A DNA stretch of 64,000 nt, from contig VNKQ01000007.1 of the NCBI GenBank assembly GCA_016508695.1, forward strand, positions 806,001-870,000. The letters run 5' to 3'. Source of the DNA: Hyphodiscus hymeniophilus (taxonomy: Eukaryota; Ascomycota; Leotiomycetes; Helotiales; Hyphodiscaceae). Under the pieces are notes generated by a model, which worked only from the letters and a program-made list of their open reading frames with translations, was not told the DNA's origin and searched no databases. Positions 11,997 through 23,193 of the stretch are shown here, piece by piece (position 1 is the stretch's first letter; every line of letters begins with the position of its first letter). A program made the translations under genes and the position numbers.

Positions 11997-13025
11997 ATGC
12001 GCAATGCTACCATAGCGATCTCGAGACTACCACGACTACTCCAGCGACTCTACTCGTCCCAAGACAGGGCAGCGCTAGGAGCCGTTGAACGGCTTCACGG
12101 TCCCCTGGATTCAGTCGACCTCGATTTATTTCGCCATAAAGCATTTGTCCCAGAGAAGCCTGTCCTCATATCCGCGACCGGTGATGGGAAGCCCTGCTCA
12201 GCAGCGGTTGGAGCCTTGTCATGCTCTCTCCCTGCCGCGGTCAGTTGGTTCGGGCCAACTTTGGACCATGATTCAAGAATCTCGAGTCAAGATAGGATCC
12301 TTCAGCACAGCTATTTGTCTCTATTCGACAAAACGATCCTCCCATACGAATACATAATTGATAAAAGCCACCCATATGTCCTTGACAACTTGACTAGGAG
12401 TCAAGATGTCAGAGGCCAGGCCCAGGATGTTCTAGGTATTCTGAACAAGCTGAGCAAAGACTCCCCAGATGGTGCCTTTCACAGGTTTAATGCGCCTCTA
12501 TCCCTGTTCTTGCACGCTTGCAGGTTGAAAATAAAACCGCGACTCTACATCGCACAAGCTCAGATCGCGGACCTGCCGAAGCAATTACAAGACGATCTGC
12601 CAATCCCAACCCTGGTGAAGGAGGCCGGGAAAGGGGATGTGTATGATTCCAATATATGGATGGGAATTCCACCTACCTACACGCCTCTCCACAAAGATCC
12701 GAACCCCAATCTATTTGTACAACTGTTGGGGAGCAAGAGCGTTAGGATCTTCAGACCAAGAATGGGATCTTCAATATTCCGCCAAGTTCGGGAGAGTATT
12801 GGGCAAGCCTCTTCATCTACTTTTAGAGGGGAAGAGATGATGGTTGGTCCTGAGAGAGACGCCCTTGATGAAGCAGTTTGGGGTCAATCTGTGAAAGAAG
12901 AAGGATTTGAGGCCATTGTCACTGAGGGAGATACTTTGTTCATTCCCAAAGGCTGGTGGCATAGCTTCAAGAGTGTTGGTGAAAATACAAATGTTAACGC
13001 CTCCGTCAATTGGTGGTTCCGCTGA
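11997..13025 (+). CDS. JmjC/cupin-8 domain 2-oxoglutarate oxygenase
   Basis: An intronless 342-aa protein with a cupin-8/JmjC fold like that of FIH and tRNA or protein hydroxylases, which use Fe(II) and 2-oxoglutarate. Iron ligands are visible as H232-x-D234 in TPLHKDPNPNLF and H322 in IPKGWWHSFKS. The flanking IFIPKGWWH and NVNASVNWWF segments are family hallmarks. The N-terminus (MRNATIAISRLPRLLQRLYS) is basic, amphipathic and free of acids, so mitochondrial import is plausible. The substrate is unknown. The start chosen is the only Met that leaves this presequence intact. Confidence 0.85.
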   Translation: MRNATIAISRLPRLLQRLYSSQDRAALGAVERLHGPLDSVDLDLFRHKAFVPEKPVLISATGDGKPCSAAVGALSCSLPAAVSWFGPTLDHDSRISSQDRILQHSYLSLFDKTILPYEYIIDKSHPYVLDNLTRSQDVRGQAQDVLGILNKLSKDSPDGAFHRFNAPLSLFLHACRLKIKPRLYIAQAQIADLPKQLQDDLPIPTLVKEAGKGDVYDSNIWMGIPPTYTPLHKDPNPNLFVQLLGSKSVRIFRPRMGSSIFRQVRESIGQASSSTFRGEEMMVGPERDALDEAVWGQSVKEEGFEAIVTEGDTLFIPKGWWHSFKSVGENTNVNASVNWWFR

Positions 13026-14380
13026 GATTGTGGTATGGATTGAAACCGATGGAGATTTACTCGCGGCCTGATACATTAGGCGCCTGGAGTAGGCCTTGAT
13101 ACGATACTTTCCATCTTCAAGGTGACCCTCGTAGTCAAAGCAGAGTGTGAGAGGACAAAATATTATGTAGTGACAAGAGGGCTACAAGTAGCGTGGTCTT
13201 CTGGGCAATCGATCTTAACAATTATAACCAATTGGGAAGAAGAAGTCATCATCACTACATATCAATTGACTATCAGGAGCCGAGTATCCTAATGAGCTCA
13301 GAGACGAAGCATGAACTGGATCGGAGGACTTGTCTCAGATATTCTCTGTATTTGGTTGCCACCGAGTTTGATTTTTTGGACTAGAACTTTGAAGGAGGAC
13401 TACAAGTTGGTTGAGAATTCTTGATCTTCTTTGAGGGAATACGGTGCTTGCAATTGAGTCCGTGTAGTATTCGTTGATTTAGGAGCTGCTTCTCCAGAGG
13501 CGTATGCCTGACCGAGACAATAAAGTGAGCCATGGTAATGGTGGTGATAGCAAAGTAGTATCTGTCTCTCTCTCTCTGGAAATCAGGTCGACGTGAAACG
13601 TTTTGCCGGACACGACACCTTCATTTTTCCTAACTCATTTTCACAGGTAGCTTCGTGAAGAAGTTATCTTCCTTGGATGTTGGTGGGGCTTGCTAGTGAC
13701 ACAAATAATTTACTATCTGCACGACCTGAACCCTCAAGCTGCTTTCCCTCACATGGCAGCCTTCCAACACTATCTTTGGCGATACACTCGACAACATCAG
13801 CGTCATAAGCGGCATATCTCCAATACTAAGACGTACCGATCGAGAGGCTTCGATTTGGAGCACTTCTGCCGCCGCGTGTCAGCTAAAACCCAGCAGTTGA
13901 CCCCTCCTCAAGCCCGTGCCTCTGACGAAGATATCGATCGCGAACTCCAGTTTTGCACCGCGAAAGCCAAAGGGCGCCCAAGTCGCTCAGAACTCACTTT
14001 CTGAAGTACCATACCACTCACGCCCCCGGCGACATTAGTTTTACCCATCTTGCAGAGTGTATGCCACAGCAGTGCTTATGCTTTCAAGCCGCATCAGTCC
14101 TCCTAAACTATCCCTACTTTCTCAAGTACGAAGGGTTTCTTGATTCTGGGATCTGCCCTCCCTGTTGCATCTGCCGAACAATCTGGAGTGTGGTATCCAT
14201 AGTTGACCTCACAGACTCTCGCGATAGAATTCCTGTCACGTCAACAAGTGCACGCCCGTATCTCAGCCCACTTCGACAGCTGCCACTGACTCAAAGTCCA
14301 TCCTTGATATCAGACTCCAGCTCAACCTCTCTGATTTGATTTGGCTACATCACCAGGATTCCTGTGACTACCGAAAGAAG
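13026..14380. other. Long leader of the CK2 beta gene
   Basis: 1.36 kb without a recognisable gene. It contains a short CT-repeat at 13561-13578. From about 13690 to 14340 there are several short ATG-initiated frames, of 104 and 128 codons, on the coding strand ahead of CK2 beta. They have no recognised homology and could be upstream ORFs in a long 5' UTR. Confidence 0.4.
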
Positions 14381-15448
14381 ATGTCTTCCTCCTCAGGAAC
14401 TCCCGAATCGTGGATCGCCTCGTTCTGCTCGTTGCTTGGGCACGAATACTTTGCGGAGATATCAGAAGATTTCATAGAGGATGACTTCAATTTGACGGGT
14501 CTGCAGACTCAAGTGGCCATGTACAAAGAGTCATTAGAGGTCTGTCACTTCAATTCTCAGGCTGTTAACCTTGCTGACGCTATTTAGATGATCTTAGATG
14601 TCGAGCCGGAAGAGGACGAAGATGAAGATGAGGACGAGGAGGAAGAAGAAGGAGAAGAATCAGTCGAAGGGGAAGATCGCAATATCAGCAGAGCGGCACG
14701 GGAACGAAGACATCATCGTATGGCCTCCGACCTATCTATCATCGAATCCTCTGCAGAAATGCTCTACGGCCTTATACACCAACGATTTATCTGTTCTCGC
14801 GCCGGCATTCAACAGATGTCCGAGAAATACGAACTTGCACACTTTGGCGTCTGCCCCCGAACATTCTGCGATCAAGTCCGCACATTGCCTGTAGGGCTTT
14901 CTGATGTTCCGGGGGAAGATACCGTTAAACTCTTCTGCCCTTCTTGTTTGGACGTTTATGTACCTCCCAACTCGCGGTTCCAGACAGTTGATGGCGCCTT
15001 CTTTGGCCGGACATTTGGTGCTCTTTTTCTCCTCACATTCCCCGAATACGATATCAGTAAGAAGGGCGCAGATACCCTTGCAGCAGGCCGGCCACTACCC
15101 GCAGTACACACACCGGATGGCGAAGAGAAAGAAAAGATCAATGGATTTAACGCCAGCAACCTAGCGCCTGGTCTTGGCAGAGGAAAGGTCTACGAACCAA
15201 AGATTTACGGATTCAAGGTCTCCGAGCGTGCCAGAAGCGGTCCTAGGATGTCCTGGTTGAGGAAGCGCCCTCTCAACGTTGCGGATTTAGACGAAGCTGC
15301 TATTCATGCTGCCGATCATCCGGATGAAAGTGAGGAAGATGGTCTCAATGGAGTGTCTACTCGCAGAAGACTAGTGCCTCCAAATCGACCTCGAACAAAC
15401 GGCAGTCCAATGTCGATCGAGGCTACGAATGGCGAAACCTATGGCTGA
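14381..15448 (+). CDS. ckb1: Casein kinase 2 regulatory beta subunit
   Basis: The beta subunit of protein kinase CK2, a constitutive Ser/Thr kinase of nucleus and cytoplasm; the beta dimer scaffolds two catalytic subunits. Two exons, 14381-14539 and 14588-15448 (intron 14540-14587), give 339 aa. The N-terminus reads SWIASFCSLLGHEYFAEISEDFIEDDFNLTGL in pieces that match the family almost exactly. The intron sits inside the conserved KESLE/MILDVEP junction. An acidic loop (residues about 59-85) is longer than in animals, as in other fungal CKB1 proteins. The zinc site is C142-x4-C147 and C170-x2-C173 in CPRTFC and CPSC, the element that mediates dimerisation. The tail beyond residue 240 is a fungal-type disordered extension. 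Confidence 0.96.
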
Positions 15449-16763
15449 GCTAAGCTTCAAAACTCGGCATTGCAGGCGTTAGACGATGGTTTATGAGTGA
15501 TGGTTTAGAGAGACTTTTCTGGTTCATGGAAGCAATTGCATATGGGTAGTCTCACATTTGTGAGCGTGTTCACCCATCTAAATTAGCGGAACAAAAATGA
15601 GGATGCGAGGCAGTTTCGCTGAAGCGCAATGATACCTAATCTGAGCCAATCTCGCCATTGTGATACAGGAGTGTGCCCTTTGAGTCAACTTCATCCTAAC
15701 ATCCAAGTCACCTACAGGGTTGGAACAAACTCATGAGACTGGTTAAGGCTTTCTGCTTAGCTCACTCAATTCAACCCTCAGCAAGCGATCACAGTGAAAA
15801 TATCTTGGTGAGGACTAAAGGGAGTTGGTTCCCAGGAGGCAGGTGAAAAGAGCATCGGCAAGGCTATGTCTCTCACTAGACCACCCCTCGAGATCTCAAA
15901 TTCACCGTCGAAAGAATCATGACCTATGAGATGCGCTCCCTCGGTCATTCGTTCAATTGAAGTCACAAATGACGACTGGGCAATCGCAGCTTGTACTTAG
16001 GCTCCGACACAAATGTCTGGTGGCTGACGGCCCCCAAATACGGTGACTCGTTCCAGTAGGCATTGCCACGCTGAATGACACACAGGCTACACAGCCAGTG
16101 GAGGCCAAATGACGAGGTACAAAAGATTTCTCCCAAGGCCTGCGAGGATATACTTTTTAGCTCTTTCTTGCTTGTCCTCTTTCAGAAGATTTGAGAAATT
16201 AGTACTGTCGAAGCAGTGTACACTGATATGAGTCCAAGCGGACAGCTGCGACGGGTTAAATGTCGAGGTAATTATTAGGGTCTCATCGCATGCAACTCTT
16301 TACTCGCTTTAACGTTTAAGAGAAGACATCCTCATGCTCTCAGTAAATGGGTTGGGCGTCAAATTCTCCCCTCAAACACAGCCCTGGCAGACAATCTGCC
16401 TTGTACGAGTAAATTTTCTCGAGTCCTTCGCCTCACTCCACACTTTGCGCGGTGCCTCGCGATGCAGGATCGCTTGGGACACAGTGTCATTCGCTGTAAA
16501 AGCAAGCTTAGCAGTCAGCTCATGCGCAATTTGACATCACAGGCATCTCTTTCTGGCGACTCCAGACGGGTTTCATGCACCTCCAGGGCCTAGACGGGGG
16601 ATGTGCGGCAGGGTCGTCGCTCAGCCTCACTTGATCGTCGGGGGATATATCCACTCCAAATCGCATCGTTGAACAATGTACTACTCGTATATTTTACACG
16701 CCTTGCGACTCTGATTTTTTTGTTTTGTTTTCTCTCTTTGAATGTACTATTTTTTTGGTCGCA
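15449..16763. other. Intergenic region
   Basis: 1.3 kb between the CK2 beta gene and the caspase-fold gene, both on the plus strand. I see no gene. A T-rich and CT-rich stretch just before 16764 is typical of fungal core promoters. Confidence 0.45.
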
Positions 16764-19344
16764 ATGCCTGCCGCAGTAGATGATGGTACGACCATTCTCG
16801 CAGATCGGAGGAGAGACACCAGCTCGACAATCGATGCGCAGCCTTATATCGACGCCATAGACCTGATCAGAGTGGCAATCACGCGACACCGAGAATACAC
16901 GGACTCTTTTGTGGACAGCAGAGAGTCCTCCCACAGTATCGTCGAGGATGCGCAGAGGTCGCAGTCCCCCATGGGATTCACAAACGATGCGCAAACCATT
17001 GAAGATATAGAGAGAATTTTGGAGGATTTGGATAAAACACACCCGCCGCCCAAGCTGAGTCATGATTCTTCGAAAATCGATGCGGATCTTGTTTCAACGG
17101 CCGATGACAATGGACAAGTCGTGGCTCCTCTCCCTGTCATTGAAGCACCATGGTCAGCAAGTGAGGGGTCGATGCAACGAACACATCCAGAAGATTTCGA
17201 ACCTTACGACTACCATATACACGATGTCACAATATTTGAAAACGATCTCATGAAAGCATTCAACAACAGCAAAACTGCTCGGCCGAAATATACCAAAGTG
17301 GAGGTTCTCCTGCTCACATGGCAGCCAGGCAATGACGATGATATACGGGAAGAGGTGAGTACCGCAAGGTATGTAAGCTATGTGGTATCTAACAAATATA
17401 TAGATAGACGAAGATACCGCAGCTTTACTTGAACTTTTCAAGGAGGTGAACTACAGCGTGACATCTGTGTCGATCCTGAGAGACAGACGGAGGGGCTGGC
17501 ATCGCCTGCAGAGAGAGCTCTCGAAGTTTGTAGATAAGTACGAAGACTATCCAAAGGACGACGTTTTGTTTCTCGTTCACTACAACGGGCACGGCTCGAT
17601 TCGTAACAAGAAATCCTACTGGCATCCAACAGGATTCGCCGCCAAACCTAGCGATGCGTCAGATCGTGCCTCGGAGCAGAACGGACCAACGATAGAATAC
17701 GACGATGTGCGCAAGATTTTTGATTCGGTTGTCAATCAAGATATTCTATTCGTACTTGACTGCTGTTATGCGGGCGCAGCAAGCAGATCAAAGGGACCAG
17801 GTAACACCAAGGAGCTCCTTGCCGCATGCGGAAGTGCAGACAGAACGCCTGCAGCGAACTCTTTCACTTCTAGATTCGTGAGCTGTTTTAGAGCTCAGTT
17901 GAAGACCGACCCTGTGTTCCAAGTCGGGTGGCTTTTCGGTTCTATCACCGACCTCTCGCAGAAACCGACACCTCTTCATGTCAACCTAAACAAAAGCCCT
18001 ACGAGCATCTGCTTATCGTCTTTGGCAGAACCAGATACAAACCCAGGAGATCTTGCGCTGACGAGCAGTGGGAACGATACGCTTTCTCCGCTATCACTAA
18101 GGGATGTTGCGAGCTCGAGTATGCCGGGGTCGACGAAAGCCTTGTCCATATTTTCAGACGACAGGAGTGTTTCCGATGGAACGGGGCCCACCAGCATGCA
18201 CGCCGATGCCATTCCGCCAGACCACTGGAACTATGAGGTCCTCATCACTGTAAAGCTGCTCGGAGATATTCTTCCGGAGAAGAGAGGATGGAATTTCGAG
18301 TTCCCCTCAAGTCAAGTACAGAGCGTATCAGCAGTGAAAGTCCGTTCCATGTTTTCGACGAAGTCGACACTGCTTTTGGTCACGATGCCCATCAGGTGTT
18401 GGGTCCTACTTCCAGACAATCCAGCGTATACGTTCGTTGACTTCGTTCGGAGCGACGACCTTCTCAATCCTCATCGTAGCTTACCCGAACCGGCACCAGA
18501 ACCATCGCCAAGGGATATTACAGGTGCAGCGCGAACCGACTCGGACAAAAGCAACAAGTCCGCAGAACACGTCCCACACATCATAGCTGCGATCAAAGAT
18601 TTCTTCGAAAACTCGCAGAAGCACGAAACAAAGGAGAAGCATGGACCCATGCACCGCATCACTTCGAAAATTGGTCTTCATTCATCGTCCTCACGCTTCG
18701 AGAACGACCCGAGATACGGCTATGTCAGACACATCATGCAGCACTTGGTTGTGATCCGTAATGAGCACGATGAGTCCCACGTGAGCTACGACTTGCATTT
18801 TAGGGAGGAGAAGAAGCTGTTTGAGCGATGCAAGCAGCACCTAATCAAAGAAGTGCTTCACAATGCCGGCGCAAACAACAAGAACGTGCTCGAGAGTACG
18901 GTTTCTGCTGAGCTTGACCAGCTTCAGAAAGAAGTGCTGGAGCTCGTCGAGGGGGACAAGAAAAGGCCGAAGTTCGAGCCTAGGGTTCCCTCTGAGTCGG
19001 GCGAAGCCAAGGCAAAGCCTCCAACGCACAATAGGAAGTCTACCACCTCTCATATCTCGAAGCATGAGCCGATACCAGAGGATAGGGAGGTCATGGATAT
19101 GAAGCACCGAGCAGAGTCGACTAGTACACTACCAATACCTAGGACGGAGTCTACAACATCGATAAAGAAGCCGCCCAGGGCGGATTCGATCAAGTCACGG
19201 CAACATACGTCTGATTCGAGACCCTTGTTGAACTTTCTGGGCAGGAAGCTCTCGAGAGACAGCGGACGCTCTTTGCAAAGCCCCGTGAATAGTCCTAGGG
19301 CTGCTGGACATATGACTTCTCCTCGAATCGAATCTGCCGCTTGA
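16764..19344 (+). CDS. Caspase-fold (peptidase C14) protein
   Basis: A protein of 843 aa from two exons, 16764-17354 and 17404-19344 (intron 17355-17403). A caspase-like p20 region runs from about residue 185 to 330. It begins with the strand KVEVLLLTWQ, has the catalytic His in VHYNGHGS (H260) and the nucleophile in FVLDCCYAGAA (C318). So the His/Cys dyad of clan CD peptidases is present. The N-terminal ~180 aa are charged and probably disordered; there is no zinc finger or Gln/Pro-rich prodomain as in type I metacaspases. The C-terminal ~510 aa contain a structured part (about 410-620) and then a Ser/Arg-rich tail. The usual second metacaspase subunit is not obvious. Cleavage activity, partners and function are unknown; a role in stress or regulated cell death is only a guess from the fold. 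Confidence 0.8.
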
Positions 19345-19647
19345 ACGATGAGAGATGAGCCTGAGGGAAGCAATTCTTGAGGGGAATGTTTCGCACGCAC
19401 TACGTTATTTGAGTTGAAATGTTTGGTGTTATTCTGGATAAGATTTTTGTTGTTCATCGTTTGAGGAAGCTAATTTTTTGGATACATATACCCAATCTGC
19501 AATCCACCAAAAGTATTGGGATGCCTGGAGGTTATCGGGCTTGCATCGAAGGAGCATTGCATATCAGCGTCATAGAGCAAGATAATATATTATACATTTT
19601 GACAATATCAGGATTTTTGTTCCGAATTCACCAATTAAAACATGTCC
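19345..19647. other. Convergent 3' region
   Basis: About 300 bases between two convergent genes, AT-rich, presumably both 3' UTRs. No gene is seen. Confidence 0.5.
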
Positions 19648-20621
19648 TCATTGACCAAAGACCGGTATCTTCAGTCCATGCATCCCCTTGTACGCCGGCC
19701 GCTCACTCTCCTTCCATCCCCGTAAAACCTCCTCTTTTCCTTGAAGCTCATAGACCGCTACCCCAAGCGGTCTACAAGTATCCAGCATGCGCTTGGCAGA
19801 AACCTCTCCCCACCCATAAACTGACAGGTCTCCGCCCGGACAAGTAGACATCGCGCACAGGAGATCAGTCTCGGCGAAGAAGGTGAAATAATCAGATGGC
19901 TTGGCTGGAGAAGCCTCCCTATCCTGCCTTAGTGGAAGCCCAAGTTGGAGGGAGGAGAGGCGCACATGAAGTATTTCCCCTCCTTGTTCAATCCTGTGAC
20001 CTGAAAAACGTTGATCACGTCATGGACATCGGACTCGGCCAAACCGTAAGGTAAGATGGCTCGAACGAGGTTCGAGTGACATTGATAGTCGAAGTCATCG
20101 CCGCTCAACAGCTTGTTCACTGCTCCAATTCAGCGCTCATTCCGCCTTGGGGATCCCGGTTTTCCTCCTACATTTCACATACCGTAAGGATCGCATCGCG
20201 TGCCTAAGAGATCATGACAACGTCCACCCACCTCATCGACGCCATAATCCTTCAAACTGTCTGCAACGATCGTGCACAAGGGTCTCATATACGGCAGACA
20301 TGACCACAAGCGATCACCTACGCTGACGTGCGAAGCATGCAATTGCTTCGTCCGTGAGGCCCAGAAATGCTCTCGTGGATTGTGGAGGGACCAGATGTTA
20401 AGGTCCCCTACTTGCGGGCCTCTCGGCGTGGAGAGTTTGCAGATTGTGCCTTTCTTGACAACCCAGGCCTTCCCGCTCCGGATTGGAATCTCGAAATCTT
20501 CAACTAAGGTCTTCCCTCCCTCTCCTTCTGCAATCTTCCCAATGCGGGCATAAAGCTCTTTATCGCCGGATAGAACAGAACCCCGATCTTGGTAAGCTGG
20601 GGTGGGATTTCTGGTTGCCAT
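19648..20621 (-). CDS. DUF1989 (urea carboxylase-associated) protein
   Basis: A DUF1989 family protein (PF09347), found next to urea amidolyase genes in bacteria and common in fungi; its reaction is not established. Exons are 20183-20621, 19966-20119 and 19648-19927, giving 290 aa. Conserved segments are VGDLNIWSLHNPREHFWASR, HASHVSVGDRLWSCLPYMRP, HDLLGTRCDPYVNKL, DFDYQCHSNLVRAI and STCPGGDLS, in the usual order. Conserved His and Cys residues suggest metal or active-site chemistry. The first intron (20120-20182) is clear. The second (19928-19965) is only 38 nt and was deduced from frame: the acceptor CTAAG restores the EASPAKPSDYFTFFAE segment. It is the weakest part of the model. No urea gene lies nearby. 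Confidence 0.82.
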
Positions 20622-21942
20622 GTTTGATGTGGAATTAGCAGTAGAGACGTTCCCAAATATGACAAGGCTACAATTGATGGAGAATGGACGAAGATGGTTT
20701 GTTGATTATCGGAACTGTCCTAGGATACAATAGTGGGATGGATCACGTGTGCTTTCGCTTTGCTCTTCGTACCCTTCTGCCAAGGATCATTTACACGCGT
20801 GTGAATCGCACAGGAGAAGGGTATCATACAGAAGATCATCATTTATGAACAATGCCATGCAAATGGTGGGTTTGAAGACGAGGTGGTGGCAGACTACTGA
20901 CCGTGCTCCGCGATGTCGCAGAAGAAGCCCCAGAAGAGTATGTGCGATGACGTCAAGATGGCCGTCGATGAATATTTTGTGATGAAACTTAGAACAGCAC
21001 TACTATACAGATAGAAAATAGCCTGCAATCAATTAAGGTCAAAGGCGGAGCTTGATGAGAGTAACATACGAAGCGCCTTGATCACAGTGCACTAACTGCT
21101 TCAAGATTTCCTCTCAAAATCCCTTGTTGATGCTAGCTCAACTAAAGCCCGAACGTGGCCAATACGAAGTCTTAAAAGCTCGTCGTCCGACGAGATCTCA
21201 ACCTCTATGAATGAGACAATTCCATACGCAAGCAAAGCGAGGCGGAAAACATCAGAAAGCCTGTCAAAATAGCACCGTTGGTCACCAGCCGCCTGATGCC
21301 ACTTGCCTTAAAAACCAAACTGATTCTCATCACATTGAGTGGCCAAAGAGATGGTTTCGAAGTTCTGTGGCTTATACTCAGGAAACCCCAGCTCCAGTGG
21401 CTTCGATACCTTTGCCACTCATAAAGGCAGGCAGCTCCTTCACAACGAGTGGGATCATCAATGCTACTCGCATTTCACTACAGAATTCTGGCACACGAGC
21501 CCTCGTTCCCCGATTTGAAAGCTTCTGGGTCCGCCTTGGGGAGAAATTACTTCCACAGACTGCATGTGAAGAGTTCGTCAGACACGCTGTAATGACAGTG
21601 ATGGTTCTAGTTGCAGTGAACAACACTGCTGAAGCTTCCCGAGCACTTACTCCGGGAAGAACTCTGGGCGTCGTTCACTATCATCATGTGTGACCGCGGA
21701 ATGTTCAGCCACCTGGCTGAGATACTCGTATATCTCTTGGGCTCCAAAATCAGCTCTAGAGGCTGCAAAGTTTTGTTGCCGGGAATTCTGAGGGTATTGA
21801 CAGAAACGAGCTAGCACAGCCACAAACTTGCGCCACACTACCGAATTCGCCACATTGTGGTGCTCATAAAACACTCTCATGAAGCTGTTGCATTTCTGTT
21901 ACTGTTATCCAAAAGTCCCGAGCTTTTCTTCCAAGCAACCTC
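20622..21942. other. Intergenic region with weak ORFs
   Basis: 1.3 kb without a recognised gene. A plus-strand frame of 160 codons (21211-21693) overlaps two minus-strand frames (21378-21626 and 21647-21880). Neither strand gives a known domain. The minus-strand pair is somewhat protein-like but would need an unusual splice to join. Confidence 0.35.
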
Positions 21943-22188
21943 ATGTCAGCCAGAGCTACAAAATCATCCAATATGGGTATCCCAACTTTCACCTCCAGCG
22001 AGACGCCCCCCAACTCCTCCATTGAGCCAAACCCGGTCGCCGACGGCTCAAATATGAACTCAGACGCCACTCAACCCGCCACCACGAGTACAGTGGCACA
22101 ACAAAAGAGTGAAGCTGAAGAGGCGGCGGATAGACTGTACGAAGAGAGAATCGAGGAGGAGTATGCCAAACGTGAGGGAGGTGCTTGA
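21943..22188 (+). CDS. Small conserved acidic protein
   Basis: An 81-aa protein whose last ~35 residues (SEAEEAADRLYEERIEEE followed by YAKREGGA) form one charged helix. From memory this C-terminal signature recurs in short, unnamed proteins across Ascomycota; I know of no function. The N-terminal half is Ser/Thr/Pro-rich and probably disordered. The first ATG is at 21943; an in-frame ATG at 21973 would give 71 aa and is equally possible. No membrane segment or signal peptide is visible. Confidence 0.6.
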   Translation: MSARATKSSNMGIPTFTSSETPPNSSIEPNPVADGSNMNSDATQPATTSTVAQQKSEAEEAADRLYEERIEEEYAKREGGA

Positions 22189-23193
22189 GAGGCGAAGTGA
22201 TGGGGGTGGCATCGATTGACGAGTATGCTGGATCGGGTGTACAATTAATTACATATGGGATATTCAGGCGTTGAGATAGACATCAGCGAGGTCCATTGCG
22301 TTTGGCTTGATGCTCGCCGTCTATGAATGATATTTGAGATGTTAGAGAGCCACGTGGCGAGGTACTCGATTCTCTCGTCTGTGCCACGTGCCTAGTGTAT
22401 AAATCTCAACTCCATGGGACTATTGGGACCGCATTAACGCATGGCGACTCTCATCTGAAGCTTTAGTAACTTTGTACAATCTTGCAAACAATTCCACTAC
22501 ATATTGCCGAATGTATATACTCTTACTACTTTATCACCAATTCACTTGAACCAATCAGATGTTAGAGATCAGATATGGTCAGGCTCAGAGCAAGCAAACG
22601 CGGGATCAGGATCGATGTCAGCTATCAACTTAGCTACTCACTTGAGTCGGGTCTTTGCAACGCTAGTATCTAGACGTGAAGCTCATGCAGGAGCTGCAAG
22701 AGGAAGGTTTGAAAGGGAAAATGTAAACTAAGTAGGTAGCTAAGGTAGCAACGTCCACTAGGCGACTCTACAGAACTGGTCTGATAACTGAATGTCCGTA
22801 GCAGGAGGCAGGAACCCCCGCAGATATCTGGAGGTTCTGTTATGAGACTCTCTTGCAAAACGAAAAGCTTCGAACTTTGCGCTTCGTGAAAATAGAATTA
22901 GACTGATTGAAAACTCTCTCTGTAAGATTCATTCATAAGATTCATCTGGATCGCATTTATTCTAGGGTGCAGGGGGAAAAGACCTCCAACTTCTTTGCGG
23001 TTCTCATCTCGCACGAGCTCACTTCTTGCGCTTGATGCGCATTTGACGCCGCCAGCCAATCAGCTTGCCGGCCTTGGGCACGTTCAGCGAATCATTTGAC
23101 TTCTAAATACTTGCTGACCATCATAAGCATCGAGAGTCCACGAAAAGATGTTCAGTACCCAAACCCGTCGAAACGTAGAAGAGTATAAGAGCT
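22189..23193. other. Promoter-side intergenic region of the iron transporter
   Basis: About 1 kb between the small acidic protein and the iron transporter. No reading frame is recognised. It should include the transporter's promoter; iron-responsive GATA-type sites were not mapped. Confidence 0.4.

Noticed and set aside
21378..21880. Two minus-strand frames that might join into one gene
   Set aside because: The only splice that joins them would be about 25 nt long, and no conserved family is recognised; left as intergenic.
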